A DNA stretch of 64,000 nucleotides from CBDFJH01 sp965198095 (GCA_965198095.1 OZ240239.1:310001-374000); one strand, 5' to 3'; numbered from the stretch's first letter, positions 8,684-18,214 are shown. The notes: generated by a model not told the origin, from the sequence alone. Translations and numbers: made by a program.

Positions 8684-11077
8684 TCATTTCTGGATCACGA
8701 AGGACCCGATCTGCTGTTCGCCGCTGGACGATTCGACGACGAAGTAATAGAGGGCCGTCCCCGCACGCGCGGAGCCGAAGCGGTCCTCCTGCAACCACTC
8801 GACCTCGCCGACGTCCGGGTTGTTGTGCTCGATCACCTCGATCAGGTCGCCCGAGACCGTGTAGATCTTTATCGTAGCCTGCCTGGGAACCCCGACAAAC
8901 CGGATGTTCACCGTACTCTGGTAGTTCCGGTTGGCATCCGCTAAGCTGAAGGGGTTGGGCACCACCTTCACCGGCTGCTCAAGGTTGTCGAATGCCGTAG
9001 AAGACCTTGCTTTCGGGAATCTCTGGACCATGTGCCGCTGCTCCAGCAGCGCCGACCATCCCCCCTCCATGCCGCCCGTCACGTGCGAGGCCATTCGGGC
9101 CGGCAGATCCGCGAGCGTCTTCGTCCCTTCGCTCCAGCTCTGCTTCGGAGAGCTCACGGCGCGCACGTTGTAGTAGAGACCGAATCCGGCCAGGGACTCC
9201 GGATCTTCCCAGCTGTAGGTGCTCGCGCCGGTGGCCGGGATTTCGGCCTTCAGGCGGTAGGGCCCGTACTCGTTGAAGTCGGACTGAAAGACCCGGTAGG
9301 CCGTGACGTCCGCCGTCCCGTAGTCGGGGTTGATCGCGCTCTCGGCCGACGGCCAGGTGACCACGTTCTTCGCAGCCGCGCTGAACTCGAAGCCCATTTC
9401 GACGTCGGGCGGCGTGTTCGGGATCTGCCAGTCGTTCTCGTAGGCGAACCGGTAGTGGTCCCACATCATCCCGACCATCTGCTCGCCCTTCATGTACTCC
9501 TGGATTCGAAGGCTCTCGTTGGTGTTGAACTCGGCGGCATGGTCGAACGCCCACTGATAGATATCCTTGGAATAGCCAGTTTGGGAGTGGATATCCGTGT
9601 GGAATCCTCCGGCGAAGTACATGACCATCACGATCTTGGCCTTGTCTCCCGGATCCAGGTTCCACGGGCCGAGCATCATGTCGTGAAAGTAGACGTGCTC
9701 GACCGTCGGGTCAGGGTCACTCGGCTTCGTGAGGGCGTCATAGCGCCCCTCGTGGGAAAGCCCCAGACCATCTATCGGCTCATCGGCGACGCCCCGTTTG
9801 ACCACCCTCCAGTAGTGCGAGAGGGGCGCGGTGAACCCGACCGGGTCCTCGTAGCCCTGCGCGGCGTCGCGTGCGTTGAAGGTATGGCTGCTGCCGCTGT
9901 TCTGAAAGGCGAGGATGCCGATCGCGGGCCAGGACGCCGACAGGAGCAGGCCGTCTACCTTCTTCGAGGCGCTGAAGTAGGTGTACATACACGGGTGTGC
10001 AAGCGAGTTGAGGAAGGGGTCTCCCGTGTCCTCGTGGTCGAGCTTCTGCACGTCGTTCCCGTCATAGGTGTACTGGATGAACTTTCCGACGTTGCTCGCG
10101 TCGCCGGTGTAGTTGGACGACTCGGTGAACTTGAACCAGTCGTCGAAGCACTCCGAGTCCCGGTACTGCATAATCGCGCCGACGTTGCAATTGTGCCACT
10201 TGCAGCCGCGCACGCTGCTGTAGAAGTCGTTCATAAACCCGAGGTAGGTGTCGGTGAGCTGTTTGTTACCCTGGTTTTCGAACTGGATCTCGTAGACGAT
10301 CCCGTCATCCAGGTCCTGGTGGGACCAGGTCTGGTTGGTCCGCGTGACGACCAGGTCGTTTTTAAACTGCCACTCACAGATGAAGATCTCCTCGCTCGCG
10401 TTCTGGACCGGGGCGTAGATCTGGTAGTCGAAATTGTGGATCTCGTAGCACTCTTCCGTCGTCGCATCTCCGCCCATTTTTGACGTCGCGCCGGGGTACC
10501 AGTTGGAATTGCTTACCCCTCCCAGCGCCCCCAGGTGCGCGGGGGTTTTCGTGTCGATCCCGAGCGACAGATTGCCGGCCGAACCGCCTTCCCATTGATC
10601 CCCAAGGCCGGGTGTGTAACCATACCGGCTGTTTTCGATGTCGAAGATCCGCGGAAGGGTGTCGAGGCCGGGAAGGTGGGGACCCGTCCAGGAGAGGTAC
10701 TTGTCTCCCTCCGCGTTCGTGGCGACCAGGATGCCCTTCCCGGCTGCGTGGTCGTGCATCTGCAGTGCGTCGTCGCCAGTCCCGATCTTCTGCCCGAAAA
10801 GGAGGCGGTCGTCTTTGGTCGCGGAACAGCAAAAGTTCCCGAATCCCCCGGGGTAGGAGAACTGGCCTCTATCCCGGCCGCGCTTCGTGTCCCAGGTCGA
10901 GCCCGACTGGCCGTTCGGGGCAAAGCTGTCCCAGATGTTGGACCGCGTCGCGCTGCGCCTGGAACCCCACATCGGGATGTCTGTAAGCTGTGCGTGGGCG
11001 GCCACCGCACCTGCAGCGAGGATCAGGCCCACGAGCAGGCCGGTCAGGCGCCATCTCTTAAAGGAAATACAGATCAT
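8684..11077 (-). CDS. Large secreted protein with C-terminal PNPF (T9SS/FlgD-Ig-like) module
   Basis: This 797-residue protein has a signal peptide at residues 1-29 (cut after AHA). The body is unrecognised and rich in aromatic residues and Asn. A fibronectin-III-like stretch lies at about 570-645 (TAYRVFQSDFNEYG ... GLYYNVRAVSS). The last ~90 residues carry PNPF, then TVNIRF, IKIYTVSGDL and GTALYYFVVES; this is the layout of FlgD-Ig-like/type IX-type C-terminal domains in FCB-group bacteria, which sort proteins to the surface. An SD (GGAG) lies 9 bp before the ATG. It sits between the TonB-dependent receptor and the PorV-like gene, so it may be a surface partner of that receptor. The substrate is unknown. 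Confidence 0.7.
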   Translation of the reverse strand: MICISFKRWRLTGLLVGLILAAGAVAAHAQLTDIPMWGSRRSATRSNIWDSFAPNGQSGSTWDTKRGRDRGQFSYPGGFGNFCCSATKDDRLLFGQKIGTGDDALQMHDHAAGKGILVATNAEGDKYLSWTGPHLPGLDTLPRIFDIENSRYGYTPGLGDQWEGGSAGNLSLGIDTKTPAHLGALGGVSNSNWYPGATSKMGGDATTEECYEIHNFDYQIYAPVQNASEEIFICEWQFKNDLVVTRTNQTWSHQDLDDGIVYEIQFENQGNKQLTDTYLGFMNDFYSSVRGCKWHNCNVGAIMQYRDSECFDDWFKFTESSNYTGDASNVGKFIQYTYDGNDVQKLDHEDTGDPFLNSLAHPCMYTYFSASKKVDGLLLSASWPAIGILAFQNSGSSHTFNARDAAQGYEDPVGFTAPLSHYWRVVKRGVADEPIDGLGLSHEGRYDALTKPSDPDPTVEHVYFHDMMLGPWNLDPGDKAKIVMVMYFAGGFHTDIHSQTGYSKDIYQWAFDHAAEFNTNESLRIQEYMKGEQMVGMMWDHYRFAYENDWQIPNTPPDVEMGFEFSAAAKNVVTWPSAESAINPDYGTADVTAYRVFQSDFNEYGPYRLKAEIPATGASTYSWEDPESLAGFGLYYNVRAVSSPKQSWSEGTKTLADLPARMASHVTGGMEGGWSALLEQRHMVQRFPKARSSTAFDNLEQPVKVVPNPFSLADANRNYQSTVNIRFVGVPRQATIKIYTVSGDLIEVIEHNNPDVGEVEWLQEDRFGSARAGTALYYFVVESSSGEQQIGSFVIQK

Positions 11078-11103
11078 GGTCAGCTGCTCCTTCCTTCAAA
11101 TTT

Positions 11104-11173
11104 CGGATTGGGGATCTCGGATCGCGGACCGGAAAGCAACCCGGCCCGCAATCCGCCATCCACGATCCCAATG
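11104..11173 (-). promoter_or_regulatory. Imperfect inverted repeat in the receptor/secreted-protein intergenic gap
   Basis: ATTGGGGATCTCGGATCGCGGA (about 11106-11127) pairs imperfectly with a downstream arm ending GATCCCAAT (about 11154-11172). It occupies the 99 bp between the TonB-dependent receptor stop and the next start and could act as an RNA processing or attenuation hairpin that sets different levels for the two genes. No T-tract follows. Confidence 0.35.
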
Positions 11174-11176
11174 CTA

Positions 11177-14100
11177 CTAAAATGCCAACCGGGCACCCAG
11201 GACGAGGAACCGGGGTGCGGTCAGGGTCTTGGGATTGTCCGCAGTCGGGGCGTGTCTGACACCAGGTATCCCGCCATAGTACCGGCTGTGTTCCTCAATG
11301 TCGCCGTACTTCTGGAAGTCCGCGTCATCCGGAGGACGGAGGCTCAACCCGAACTCGAACCAGTCTCTTTCCTCGCCGGGTTCCACCCATTCGTCCTTCA
11401 CGTCGAAGAGGTTCCGGACCTCCAAAAACCCCGTGACCGTGCTGGCCTTGCCCACGCGGAAGTCCTTCTCCAGGTTCAGGTCCGTCACCGAGGTTGTCGG
11501 GCCGGAAATATGTCGTCCCTTGGGGTTGGATAAAAAGCCGGGGTTCAGCGGCCCGCCATCCTGAATCCTGTAGAGCATCGTGGCCCGGAATGCCTGAAGG
11601 GCCTTGATGTGATAGTCCTGCGGGGCCGAGAACAGGAACTGCACACTGGCGGAGTTCCGCTTGTCGTGAGGCGGAACGAAAGGTTCCCGATTGAGCTCTT
11701 TGCTCCTCAGGAGTGTCCCGGACTCCCCATACATGGTGGGTTCGCGCCAGAAGTCTACTCCGTCATACTGCCCCACAGTGGCTACGGCCTCGTCGAGTGC
11801 ATCCTGGGCGATTTCGGCGTACTGGGCCCGCTCTGCAGCCGTGGGCACCCTGGGCGTCTCAGAGCCGTCGGGCTGGGCCTCCACGCCCAGGAAGAACCGG
11901 TCGCTGTTGACGTAAGCGGCATCGGCTTGAGTGAAACCAAAGTGATACCCTCTCTGCTCGTTCAGCCACTGTACGTTCCAGGACAGGTTGAACGAGGTCA
12001 TGTGGCTGAACATCTTCTTGAAGGAGATCTCGAACCCCCGGGCCCCCTTGAAGCCCGCCGAGTTGCCCATAATCAAGACGTTTTCGTTCGTGATACCCGG
12101 GGGTGCCAAATGGAACGCGGGCATCAGGTACCACCGCCTGTCGTGGAGCGTGCCCGTGTAGTCCGTGTAATACATGGTTACGGAGGAAACGTAATCACCA
12201 GCGAAGTTCCAGTCGGCGCCGACCTCCATGTTCGTCGACTGAGCCGCGTCGACATGATCGGTCCCGTAAGGAGCGTTATGCGGCAAAATCAAATTATTAT
12301 ACTTTTCCGTCTGCTCGTTGATCACGCCGTCCCCGTTCACGTCTCTGGAGAAGGGTTCACTCCCCCGGAACATCTGTATGTAGAAGGAAGTGAGATCGGG
12401 AAGCGTGTGGAACCGCCCCGTGAAGAACCGGACCGTCGCGCGCTCGCTGATCGGGTGTGAAACGCCGATCCTGGGGCTGACGCTCGTGATGATTCGCCCA
12501 TCGACGAACGGCGCGTTGCGGTGTCGTGTGAGATAATGGTAATGCTCCCAAACGACGCCGCCTTGTTGAACCACTTTGCGAGTGTCAAAGGCGTCCCACC
12601 GGATGCCGGCGTTGATCACCAGGCCTTCGAACTCCATCTTGTCCTGAATGTAGGCCCCGTATTGCCTGGGCTTGGCAGGATCGATGCCGATGACCTGGTC
12701 GCCATACCCGGCTGAGGACAGCGTGACCCTCGAGGCGCCGACATCCCAGATCTGCCAGTCCGCCTTGAGGTCGTACTGCCAAGCCTCGAACCCCGCCTTG
12801 ACCAGGTGATTCTTCTGCATCTGGCTCGTCAGGTCGCCCTTGAGGACCCACCGCTTGCGATCCGCCTCCTCTATGTTGCGCCTGTCGAATCTCTGGTTGA
12901 ATCCCCACTTGTCCGTCGGGATCGTTCCCGAGCTCGCAGCCGGCGGGTCGGTGTCGATCAGCGACTGGGTGTAGCCGACCCGAACCTCGTAGAAGGTCTT
13001 GGGAGAAATGGTATGCGTGCCAATAGCGTAGATCGCGGATTCCTTGGTGTCTTCGGGGCCCGCCGCGCTGTAGTTTTGGGGCAGAAAGAGGTTTTCGACC
13101 TTGCCACCCCTCAAGAGTTGAATCTGTTCACCCTTCCAAACCTTGACCTTGGAATACATACCGCCCAGTTTCAGCTTCATGTTACCGCCGGGGCGGAAGG
13201 TGACGTTGCCCGAGGCCTGGATGTTGTTCGGCTCCCGGTTCTCCACGAGGGGAAAGATGGGGGCCTTGCGGCTGTGGGCGACGCTCCCGAAGAACCCGGC
13301 TTGATCCGAGATCGGGCCGCCGACAGAACCCTCGAAGTAATGACCCCAAACGTTCGTGTAGTCCACCTTCTTGGAGGCCAACTCAGACGGCAGGGTCGTG
13401 CTGCCGACCTTTCTCTGCATCTGACCGCCTTCGTAAACGTCCCGCCCCCAGTGCTTCTTACTCGGCAGGTCGGCGCGGTATTCGCCCGAGCCTGTGAACA
13501 CGTTCCTGGAATCTCGGGTGACAAACTGGATGATCCCGGAGGAGGCGTGGCCGTACTGGGCGTCCATTCCGCCGGTCATCACGGTCACCTCCTGCAGGGC
13601 CGTCTTGTTGATCCCAACAAACATCAGGCCCGCGGTCGCACCGAAGTACTTGCCGTCGTTGTTGACCAGCCGGATCCCGTCGATCTCCGAATGCGAGGTG
13701 TTGCTCCTCCGATTGTCCTGGACGTCGCCGCCCCGTATCGCCAGCGAACCGTCCATCGCCACGCCGGGCTGGAGCTCGAGCAGGTCTTCACTCGTCCGGG
13801 CGAGCGGCACGCTCTGGAGGTCGACGATGTCGATCACGTATTTGGTCATGGTCCGGTCCGTCTCCACCGGCGGGCGCCGCGCCATCACCACCATTTCGGC
13901 CGCCTCCAACGCGGCCTCCGACAGGGTATAGCTGATGGTGGTGGTGAAGTCCGACTGCACCAGCACGTTCTGCTGGGTCGAAGTGGCGTAGCCGACCATC
14001 GAGGCCGTCACTTCGTGCCTGCCTGGCGGGACACCCAGGATCAGGTAGCTGCCGTCCGCGTCGCTCGTGGCCCCGCGCTGGGTGCCCTCGACCACGACGT

Positions 14101-14242
14101 TGGCCCCGGGCAGCGGGTTCCCACTCTCATCCTGGACGGTGCCCGTGACCTTCCCTACCGTGCTGGCTGATCCGTCCACCGACAGGAAGGCAATGAGGGC
14201 CCCAACCAGAATGACCGACAGGAAACTACCAAAAGATTTCAT
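11177..14242 (-). CDS. TonB-dependent outer-membrane receptor with carboxypeptidase-regulatory-like N-terminal domain
   Basis: This 1021-residue protein has a signal peptide at ~1-27. A CarboxypepD_reg-like beta-sandwich lies at ~30-115 (GTVQDESGNPLPGANV, SYLILGVPPGRHEV). The plug spans ~130-250 (SEDLLELQPGV, IRGGDVQ, SHSEIDGIRLVN), followed by a long barrel ending LGARLAF. This architecture imports substrates too large for porins, driven by TonB. No SusD partner follows; instead the next genes encode a secreted PNPF protein and a PorV-like barrel, a pattern of non-Bacteroidota FCB lineages. The start is firm: AAGGAGG lies 4-5 bp before ATG 14242. A short upstream reading frame with its own SD lies in the leader. 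Confidence 0.9.
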   Translation of the reverse strand: MKSFGSFLSVILVGALIAFLSVDGSASTVGKVTGTVQDESGNPLPGANVVVEGTQRGATSDADGSYLILGVPPGRHEVTASMVGYATSTQQNVLVQSDFTTTISYTLSEAALEAAEMVVMARRPPVETDRTMTKYVIDIVDLQSVPLARTSEDLLELQPGVAMDGSLAIRGGDVQDNRRSNTSHSEIDGIRLVNNDGKYFGATAGLMFVGINKTALQEVTVMTGGMDAQYGHASSGIIQFVTRDSRNVFTGSGEYRADLPSKKHWGRDVYEGGQMQRKVGSTTLPSELASKKVDYTNVWGHYFEGSVGGPISDQAGFFGSVAHSRKAPIFPLVENREPNNIQASGNVTFRPGGNMKLKLGGMYSKVKVWKGEQIQLLRGGKVENLFLPQNYSAAGPEDTKESAIYAIGTHTISPKTFYEVRVGYTQSLIDTDPPAASSGTIPTDKWGFNQRFDRRNIEEADRKRWVLKGDLTSQMQKNHLVKAGFEAWQYDLKADWQIWDVGASRVTLSSAGYGDQVIGIDPAKPRQYGAYIQDKMEFEGLVINAGIRWDAFDTRKVVQQGGVVWEHYHYLTRHRNAPFVDGRIITSVSPRIGVSHPISERATVRFFTGRFHTLPDLTSFYIQMFRGSEPFSRDVNGDGVINEQTEKYNNLILPHNAPYGTDHVDAAQSTNMEVGADWNFAGDYVSSVTMYYTDYTGTLHDRRWYLMPAFHLAPPGITNENVLIMGNSAGFKGARGFEISFKKMFSHMTSFNLSWNVQWLNEQRGYHFGFTQADAAYVNSDRFFLGVEAQPDGSETPRVPTAAERAQYAEIAQDALDEAVATVGQYDGVDFWREPTMYGESGTLLRSKELNREPFVPPHDKRNSASVQFLFSAPQDYHIKALQAFRATMLYRIQDGGPLNPGFLSNPKGRHISGPTTSVTDLNLEKDFRVGKASTVTGFLEVRNLFDVKDEWVEPGEERDWFEFGLSLRPPDDADFQKYGDIEEHSRYYGGIPGVRHAPTADNPKTLTAPRFLVLGARLAF

Positions 14243-14281
14243 ATGACCTCCTTAGTCGTCTCCCAACGAAGCTGCACCTTT

Positions 14282-14317
14282 TCATAAACGTTCCGAATCT
14301 GGATAAAGTCCCTTCAT
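14282..14317 (-). CDS. Putative 11-residue leader peptide upstream of the receptor gene
   Basis: ATG at 14317 is preceded by AAAGGAGG at a 4-5 bp spacing and encodes MKGLYPDSERL before a TGA, ending 40 bp before the receptor start. The SD is as strong as that of the receptor itself. It could be a regulatory upstream reading frame; no runs of a single amino acid suggest classical attenuation. The remaining 14318-14549 leader shows nothing else I recognise. Confidence 0.35.
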   Translation of the reverse strand: MKGLYPDSERL

Positions 14318-14549
14318 TCAACCTCCTTTGTTGGGGGTTCGCTTGAAACTCGACACCGCTGAAAAGCCTCTGTCTCCCTTGCACCCCTCCTTTCATCCAG
14401 ACATGAAAATAGCCGCACCGACGCACATCCGTCCATGCGGCCAATTCCGACTGTTGTTTCGGATTTTTGTGTCTTACTGCTGCCGAGGGTGGAAAACGAT
14501 CTGGCATCGTCTCATAGGTTTCCTTGACTGCGGGTGCCACGAAGAAAAT

Positions 14550-14590
14550 GTCATCGCCTGGAAGTGAGTATCTCACTTCCAGGCGATGAC
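14550..14590 (-). terminator. Rho-independent terminator of the small barrel gene
   Basis: A perfect 19 bp stem (14550-14568 with 14572-14590) with a 3-base loop, followed on the minus strand by ATTTTCTTC, lies 28 bp after the stop codon at 14618. It separates that gene from the receptor operon. Confidence 0.85.
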
Positions 14591-14617
14591 CATGCGATCG
14601 TTCAGCGACACGCTGCT

Positions 14618-15325
14618 TTACTGGTAGAACTTCAGCCGAATGCCAATGTCCATATTCTGCAGCGGCCAAGCTTCCTGAATCTCCCAGGCCTCACGCGGCC
14701 GGAGGTTACCCAAACTCACGTTATAAGTGCCGCGGATATCGAAGGCGAGGGCCTCGGAAGCGAAATACTCGACGCCCAAGCCGACGTTGACCGTGAGCGC
14801 CACGCGACGGTCTTCAATCTTCTGAAGCAGCAGACTCTGGTCGAGCGGCTCGGACTTCTGACCCGGCCAGATCAGCCCGCTCACCTCGTTCTTGTAACGG
14901 TAGAATCCCGTTCCGAACGAGACATACGGAGCGCCGCCACCCACGCCAAGCTTGGATCCGCCCTGGTCGAAATGATACAGGAACGCGAGCGAAGCGGTTA
15001 TCCACGTCATCGAGGACTCCGCATCCGGGCTATCGTAGCTGTTGCCGTCGACGTTCCAGGTGAATTCCGCGTCTTCAACGTTGCCGCCGGAATACTGAGC
15101 GAAGTTCGCTTCCACCTCCGCCGTCCAGGTCTCGTCCATCACGTAGGCGAACAGCGCGCCGCCCTTGAGTCCGCCGGACGAATAATGTTCCTTGAGCGCA
15201 AAGGTCGGGATGTTGTAGGATGCGTGGATCCCAAATCCCCTCATGCCTGCAACCTGCGCGTCGGATGAAAACGGCAGCCCTCCCAAGAGGACCAGACTCA
15301 GTAGACCAATTCCCAGTGCCTTCAT
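14618..15325 (-). CDS. Outer-membrane beta-barrel protein (OmpA-like 8-strand type)
   Basis: This protein has 235 residues from ATG 15325, chosen because AGGAGGT lies 5-6 bp upstream and it yields a typical signal peptide (MKALGIGLLSLVLLGG, cut after SSDAQ at ~24). The mature part alternates strands and turns (GFGIHASYNIP, ALFAYVMDETWTAEVEANFAQY, ASLAFLYHF, ALTVNVGLGVEYF, MDIGIRLKFYQ), as in the outer-membrane beta-barrel family PF13505. The terminal aromatic/Gln signature fits BAM-dependent assembly. Function is unknown. It stands alone between a good promoter (15465-15493) and a terminator (14550-14590). Confidence 0.75.
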   Translation of the reverse strand: MKALGIGLLSLVLLGGLPFSSDAQVAGMRGFGIHASYNIPTFALKEHYSSGGLKGGALFAYVMDETWTAEVEANFAQYSGGNVEDAEFTWNVDGNSYDSPDAESSMTWITASLAFLYHFDQGGSKLGVGGGAPYVSFGTGFYRYKNEVSGLIWPGQKSEPLDQSLLLQKIEDRRVALTVNVGLGVEYFASEALAFDIRGTYNVSLGNLRPREAWEIQEAWPLQNMDIGIRLKFYQ

Positions 15326-15464
15326 ACTTGACCTCCTGACGAAATGAGATGCACTGACGACCTCCCACAACCTGTATAACTGACGAAAATCAGACATATT
15401 CAATGCGTGACGCATTCCCCCTTTCTCCGTCCGGAAAACCGTGTGTACTCCAGAATGACTTCAA

Positions 15465-15493
15465 AAAATAATATCCCCTTGCCTCTCTGTCAA
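15465..15493 (-). promoter_or_regulatory. Promoter for the small barrel gene
   Basis: On the minus strand, a consensus TTGACA (15488-15493) lies 17 bp from TATTTT (15465-15470). The surrounding 15440-15620 is markedly AT-rich compared with the rest of the window. The leader to ATG 15325 would be about 130 nt. Confidence 0.55.
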
Positions 15494-15621
15494 GACGTTT
15501 TTTTATCTATCTTGTCTAAAAAATTGTCTCAAACAGGTACGGAGACAGAATTCTTCTTGCCGTCTCTGTCGGGAAAAGAGGTCTGAATTCGCATATATCC
15601 TTTTTATACAGTATCTTAAGT

Positions 15622-16620
15622 CTAATCAGCTCTCCGGAGACGTTTCACCGTCTCGATGAAACGGATCGCGTTTCCCGAGAAGTGGTCCTCGATCTCCCCC
15701 GGGGTCAGCCCCAGCATATCGGCCACGTGTCGCTCCTGGCGGAGCTGCTCATAGATCACAAAAGTTGCCCTCGGGTCGCAGTGCTCGAGCTCCGGAAACC
15801 CCCGGAAGTACTCCCAGGCCTTCCCATACGTGATGTATTTTCCGCGTGCGCACCCTGCCACGACGTTGTCCGACCCGAACATCACCCGCTTCCGGTCCTC
15901 GTGTTTCATCAACAGGAAATGGGAGACCAGATCGTTCACGGCCGAGGTGTCGTACCAGATGTTGGGGAGGTCTTTGTAGAACTGAATCGACTGCTCCAAG
16001 AAGGTGGCGTTGAACCCCCGCGCACAGTGAGCCAGGATCCACTGGACGTTCGGATATTTCCTTGTATAACGCTTCAGGTCCTGCTGGTTGTCGGGGTCCG
16101 CGGGACCGGTCGGCTTCGACATGTGCAGCGTGATGGAAAGCCCGATGTCGTCTGCCACCTCAATCAGCGCTTCCGGGAGAAAATCGCGGATCCGGCAGTG
16201 CGTCCGATCGGGCGCAAAGACCCGGTAGCACTTCAAGCCCAGAAAATCGTGCCTGCGAACCTGTTCCGCGACGTCGTCCGGCGTCACCTCCGGAGTGACG
16301 AGCATATGCACCCTCGATTTCGGATCCGCCTTCATCTCCGACGCCATCCAGTCATTGTGCGCCTTCAGATCGACACCCAACACCGGTGTCCCGAGAACCA
16401 GGTAGTGCATCTCCCGACCCGGATACAGGCTTGCCGCCCATTCCAGGTGATCCTGATAGTCGATCTCCAGCCGGATCCCTCCCGCTGCCGTTCCGTCATC
16501 CCCCCGGTGCGCCTCCGACCAGATATGCGTATGCATGTCGTAGACCACGGGCGGCACGAACGCCTCGAGCTCGCGGTCCCAGAACTCTTGATCAAACGCT
16601 GTATAGTCGACCTTCGCCAT
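15622..16620 (-). CDS. Amidohydrolase-2 family metal-dependent hydrolase
   Basis: This 332-residue TIM-barrel enzyme has the N-terminal HxH metal motif (DMHTH, His30/His32), LAHCARGF in the middle (metal/proton-transfer His) and MFGSDN near the C-terminal third (catalytic Asp), all in the expected order for the amidohydrolase-2 family. Members hydrolyse or decarboxylate small acids and lactones; the exact substrate cannot be read here. The ATG at 16620 is used because AGGGGGA lies about 8 bp upstream. It is downstream of a class III aminotransferase on the same strand, consistent with a catabolic gene set. Confidence 0.85.
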   Translation of the reverse strand: MAKVDYTAFDQEFWDRELEAFVPPVVYDMHTHIWSEAHRGDDGTAAGGIRLEIDYQDHLEWAASLYPGREMHYLVLGTPVLGVDLKAHNDWMASEMKADPKSRVHMLVTPEVTPDDVAEQVRRHDFLGLKCYRVFAPDRTHCRIRDFLPEALIEVADDIGLSITLHMSKPTGPADPDNQQDLKRYTRKYPNVQWILAHCARGFNATFLEQSIQFYKDLPNIWYDTSAVNDLVSHFLLMKHEDRKRVMFGSDNVVAGCARGKYITYGKAWEYFRGFPELEHCDPRATFVIYEQLRQERHVADMLGLTPGEIEDHFSGNAIRFIETVKRLRRAD

Positions 16621-16712
16621 AAGGATAGTCCCCCTGACTCGATGCACGTCTGCTACGAGTCGCGTGCGGCCCGCGCAAAATCCACAACCTTCGAAACAGG
16701 CCCGTCATCCGT

Positions 16713-16740
16713 CACCGACAGGCAAGCCGCCGGTGCCACA
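16713..16740. repeat. Dispersed palindrome family 2, copy 1
   Basis: Read on the minus strand, a TGTGGCACC head is followed by GGCGGCTTGCC and an imperfect return arm. It is the same element as at 21102-21128. It lies in the 176 bp gap between the aminotransferase and amidohydrolase genes. Confidence 0.5.
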
Positions 16741-16796
16741 CATCTTCACTTCGACTGATGTCTTACGAACGACGATCCACGCGTATTGCCGATTCC

Positions 16797-18143
16797 TTAC
16801 CGCACCAACCGCCTGAAAAATTCCTCCTGCACTTGCGCCTCCATAAGATCATCCAGGCGGCCGCGGTCCAGGCCTTCCTTGATGATCGCAAAACTCTCCC
16901 GCACGGCCGCCTCGGTTCGATCCAGCGCCGCCTCGTCGTGTGCGCAGTTGAGAAAATTCCCCATGATCACACCGCGCTTCTCCATTTCCTGCGCGAACAG
17001 GGTCTGTACCTTCTTGGCCGTCTCTCCATCCTCGAAATTGAACCGCATGCCGGGGTGTCCCGGTGCACCGTAGGACTCCGCGTTCAGCCCGGTTTCCTGC
17101 GCCGCCCGGTTGATCCGCGCTTTGAGCGAAGTCCCAATCCGCTCGAAGTGGCTCACCGCGTCCCGGCGCTCGAGCTCTTTCAACGTCGTCAGCGCAGCCA
17201 CGATCCCGACGTTGTCGTCCCAGTAGGCGCTTGAAATGAACATCTGTGCGGCCGGCGCCATCACTTCTCGCTTTCCGACCACGGCGCCCATCGGATAGCC
17301 GTTCGAAATCCCCTTTGCCAGCACCGTCATATCCGGCGTGACGCCGGTCAGCTCCTGGGCACCGCCCAAGGCGACCCGAAGCCCGCACGACACTTCGTCG
17401 AAAATCAGAATCACCCCGTAGCGCGTGGCCAGGTCGCGGACGCCTTCCAGGTAGCCTTCCGGAGGCATCTCGGAGCGCATGGGTTCCATCATGATGCAGG
17501 CCACCTCCCCGTCGTGTTCCTTGAGCAGGTCTTCGAGCATGTTGTTGTCGCCGTATTCGAACGGGATCGCCGTCCCCTCCAGCACGCGGGGGATGCCGGT
17601 CGGCTTGATGCCGCTGAACAGATGCTGCTGAAGCTTCTCGTTTCCAAGGTTCGCCGACTGGTACCAATCGTGCCAGCCGTGATAGCCGCAAAACAGCACG
17701 CGATCCCGTCCCGTGACGCCTCTTGCGATGCGTACGGCCACGGCGCACGCTTCGCCCCCGCCCTTGGCGTAGCGCACCATCTCGGCCGACGGAATCAGGC
17801 GAACGAGCAGCTCTGCCAGCTCCACGGAAGCCTCGGTCAGCAGGCTGTAGATCGAGCCCCTGTCGATCTGTTCCTTCACGGCACGGTCCACCACTTCATC
17901 CGCATACCCGAGAATAATCGGCCCGACCGCGCTCATCCAGTCGATGTACTCGTTGCCGTCGATGTCCCAGATCCGACACCCTTTGGCTCGGGCCCCGTAA
18001 ACGGGGCTCACCCCGAACGCCCGCCTCGTGGGCCGCCGACTGATCAGCTGCGCCACACCCGGAATCAGCCGCTCGGCCTTCCTGTAAAGCGCCATCGAGC
18101 GCGCCACGGAGTGATCCGTCCTCATTGCTTTTGTTTGACTCAT
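16797..18143 (-). CDS. Class III aminotransferase, glutamate-1-semialdehyde aminomutase-like
   Basis: This 448-residue PLP enzyme of fold type I has WDIDGNEYIDW (residues ~59-69), FCGYHGWHDWY (~151-161), the PLP-contacting IFDEV (~247-251) and the Schiff-base lysine Lys277 in LAKGISNGYP. It resembles HemL, but the surroundings (DUF6785 membrane protein, SDR, amidohydrolase) point to catabolic transamination or aminomutase activity rather than heme synthesis. The ATG at 18143 has GGAGG only 2 bp upstream, which is tight; the next in-frame ATG (18125) is about 20 bp from the same SD, so the first is kept. It is one of three class III aminotransferases in this window. Confidence 0.85.
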   Translation of the reverse strand: MSQTKAMRTDHSVARSMALYRKAERLIPGVAQLISRRPTRRAFGVSPVYGARAKGCRIWDIDGNEYIDWMSAVGPIILGYADEVVDRAVKEQIDRGSIYSLLTEASVELAELLVRLIPSAEMVRYAKGGGEACAVAVRIARGVTGRDRVLFCGYHGWHDWYQSANLGNEKLQQHLFSGIKPTGIPRVLEGTAIPFEYGDNNMLEDLLKEHDGEVACIMMEPMRSEMPPEGYLEGVRDLATRYGVILIFDEVSCGLRVALGGAQELTGVTPDMTVLAKGISNGYPMGAVVGKREVMAPAAQMFISSAYWDDNVGIVAALTTLKELERRDAVSHFERIGTSLKARINRAAQETGLNAESYGAPGHPGMRFNFEDGETAKKVQTLFAQEMEKRGVIMGNFLNCAHDEAALDRTEAAVRESFAIIKEGLDRGRLDDLMEAQVQEEFFRRLVR

Positions 18144-18214
18144 GACCTCCCTTTCTCAGTCATGCCAATCCAATGGCGTGGATTCACGCGAAGCTCGGCC
18201 TTCGGCAGCGCGAT

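Noticed and set aside
9032..10483. A 483-residue plus-strand frame opposite the secreted PNPF protein
   Set aside because: It is the antisense of a well-supported gene, with Val/Arg/Gly-rich, motif-free content.
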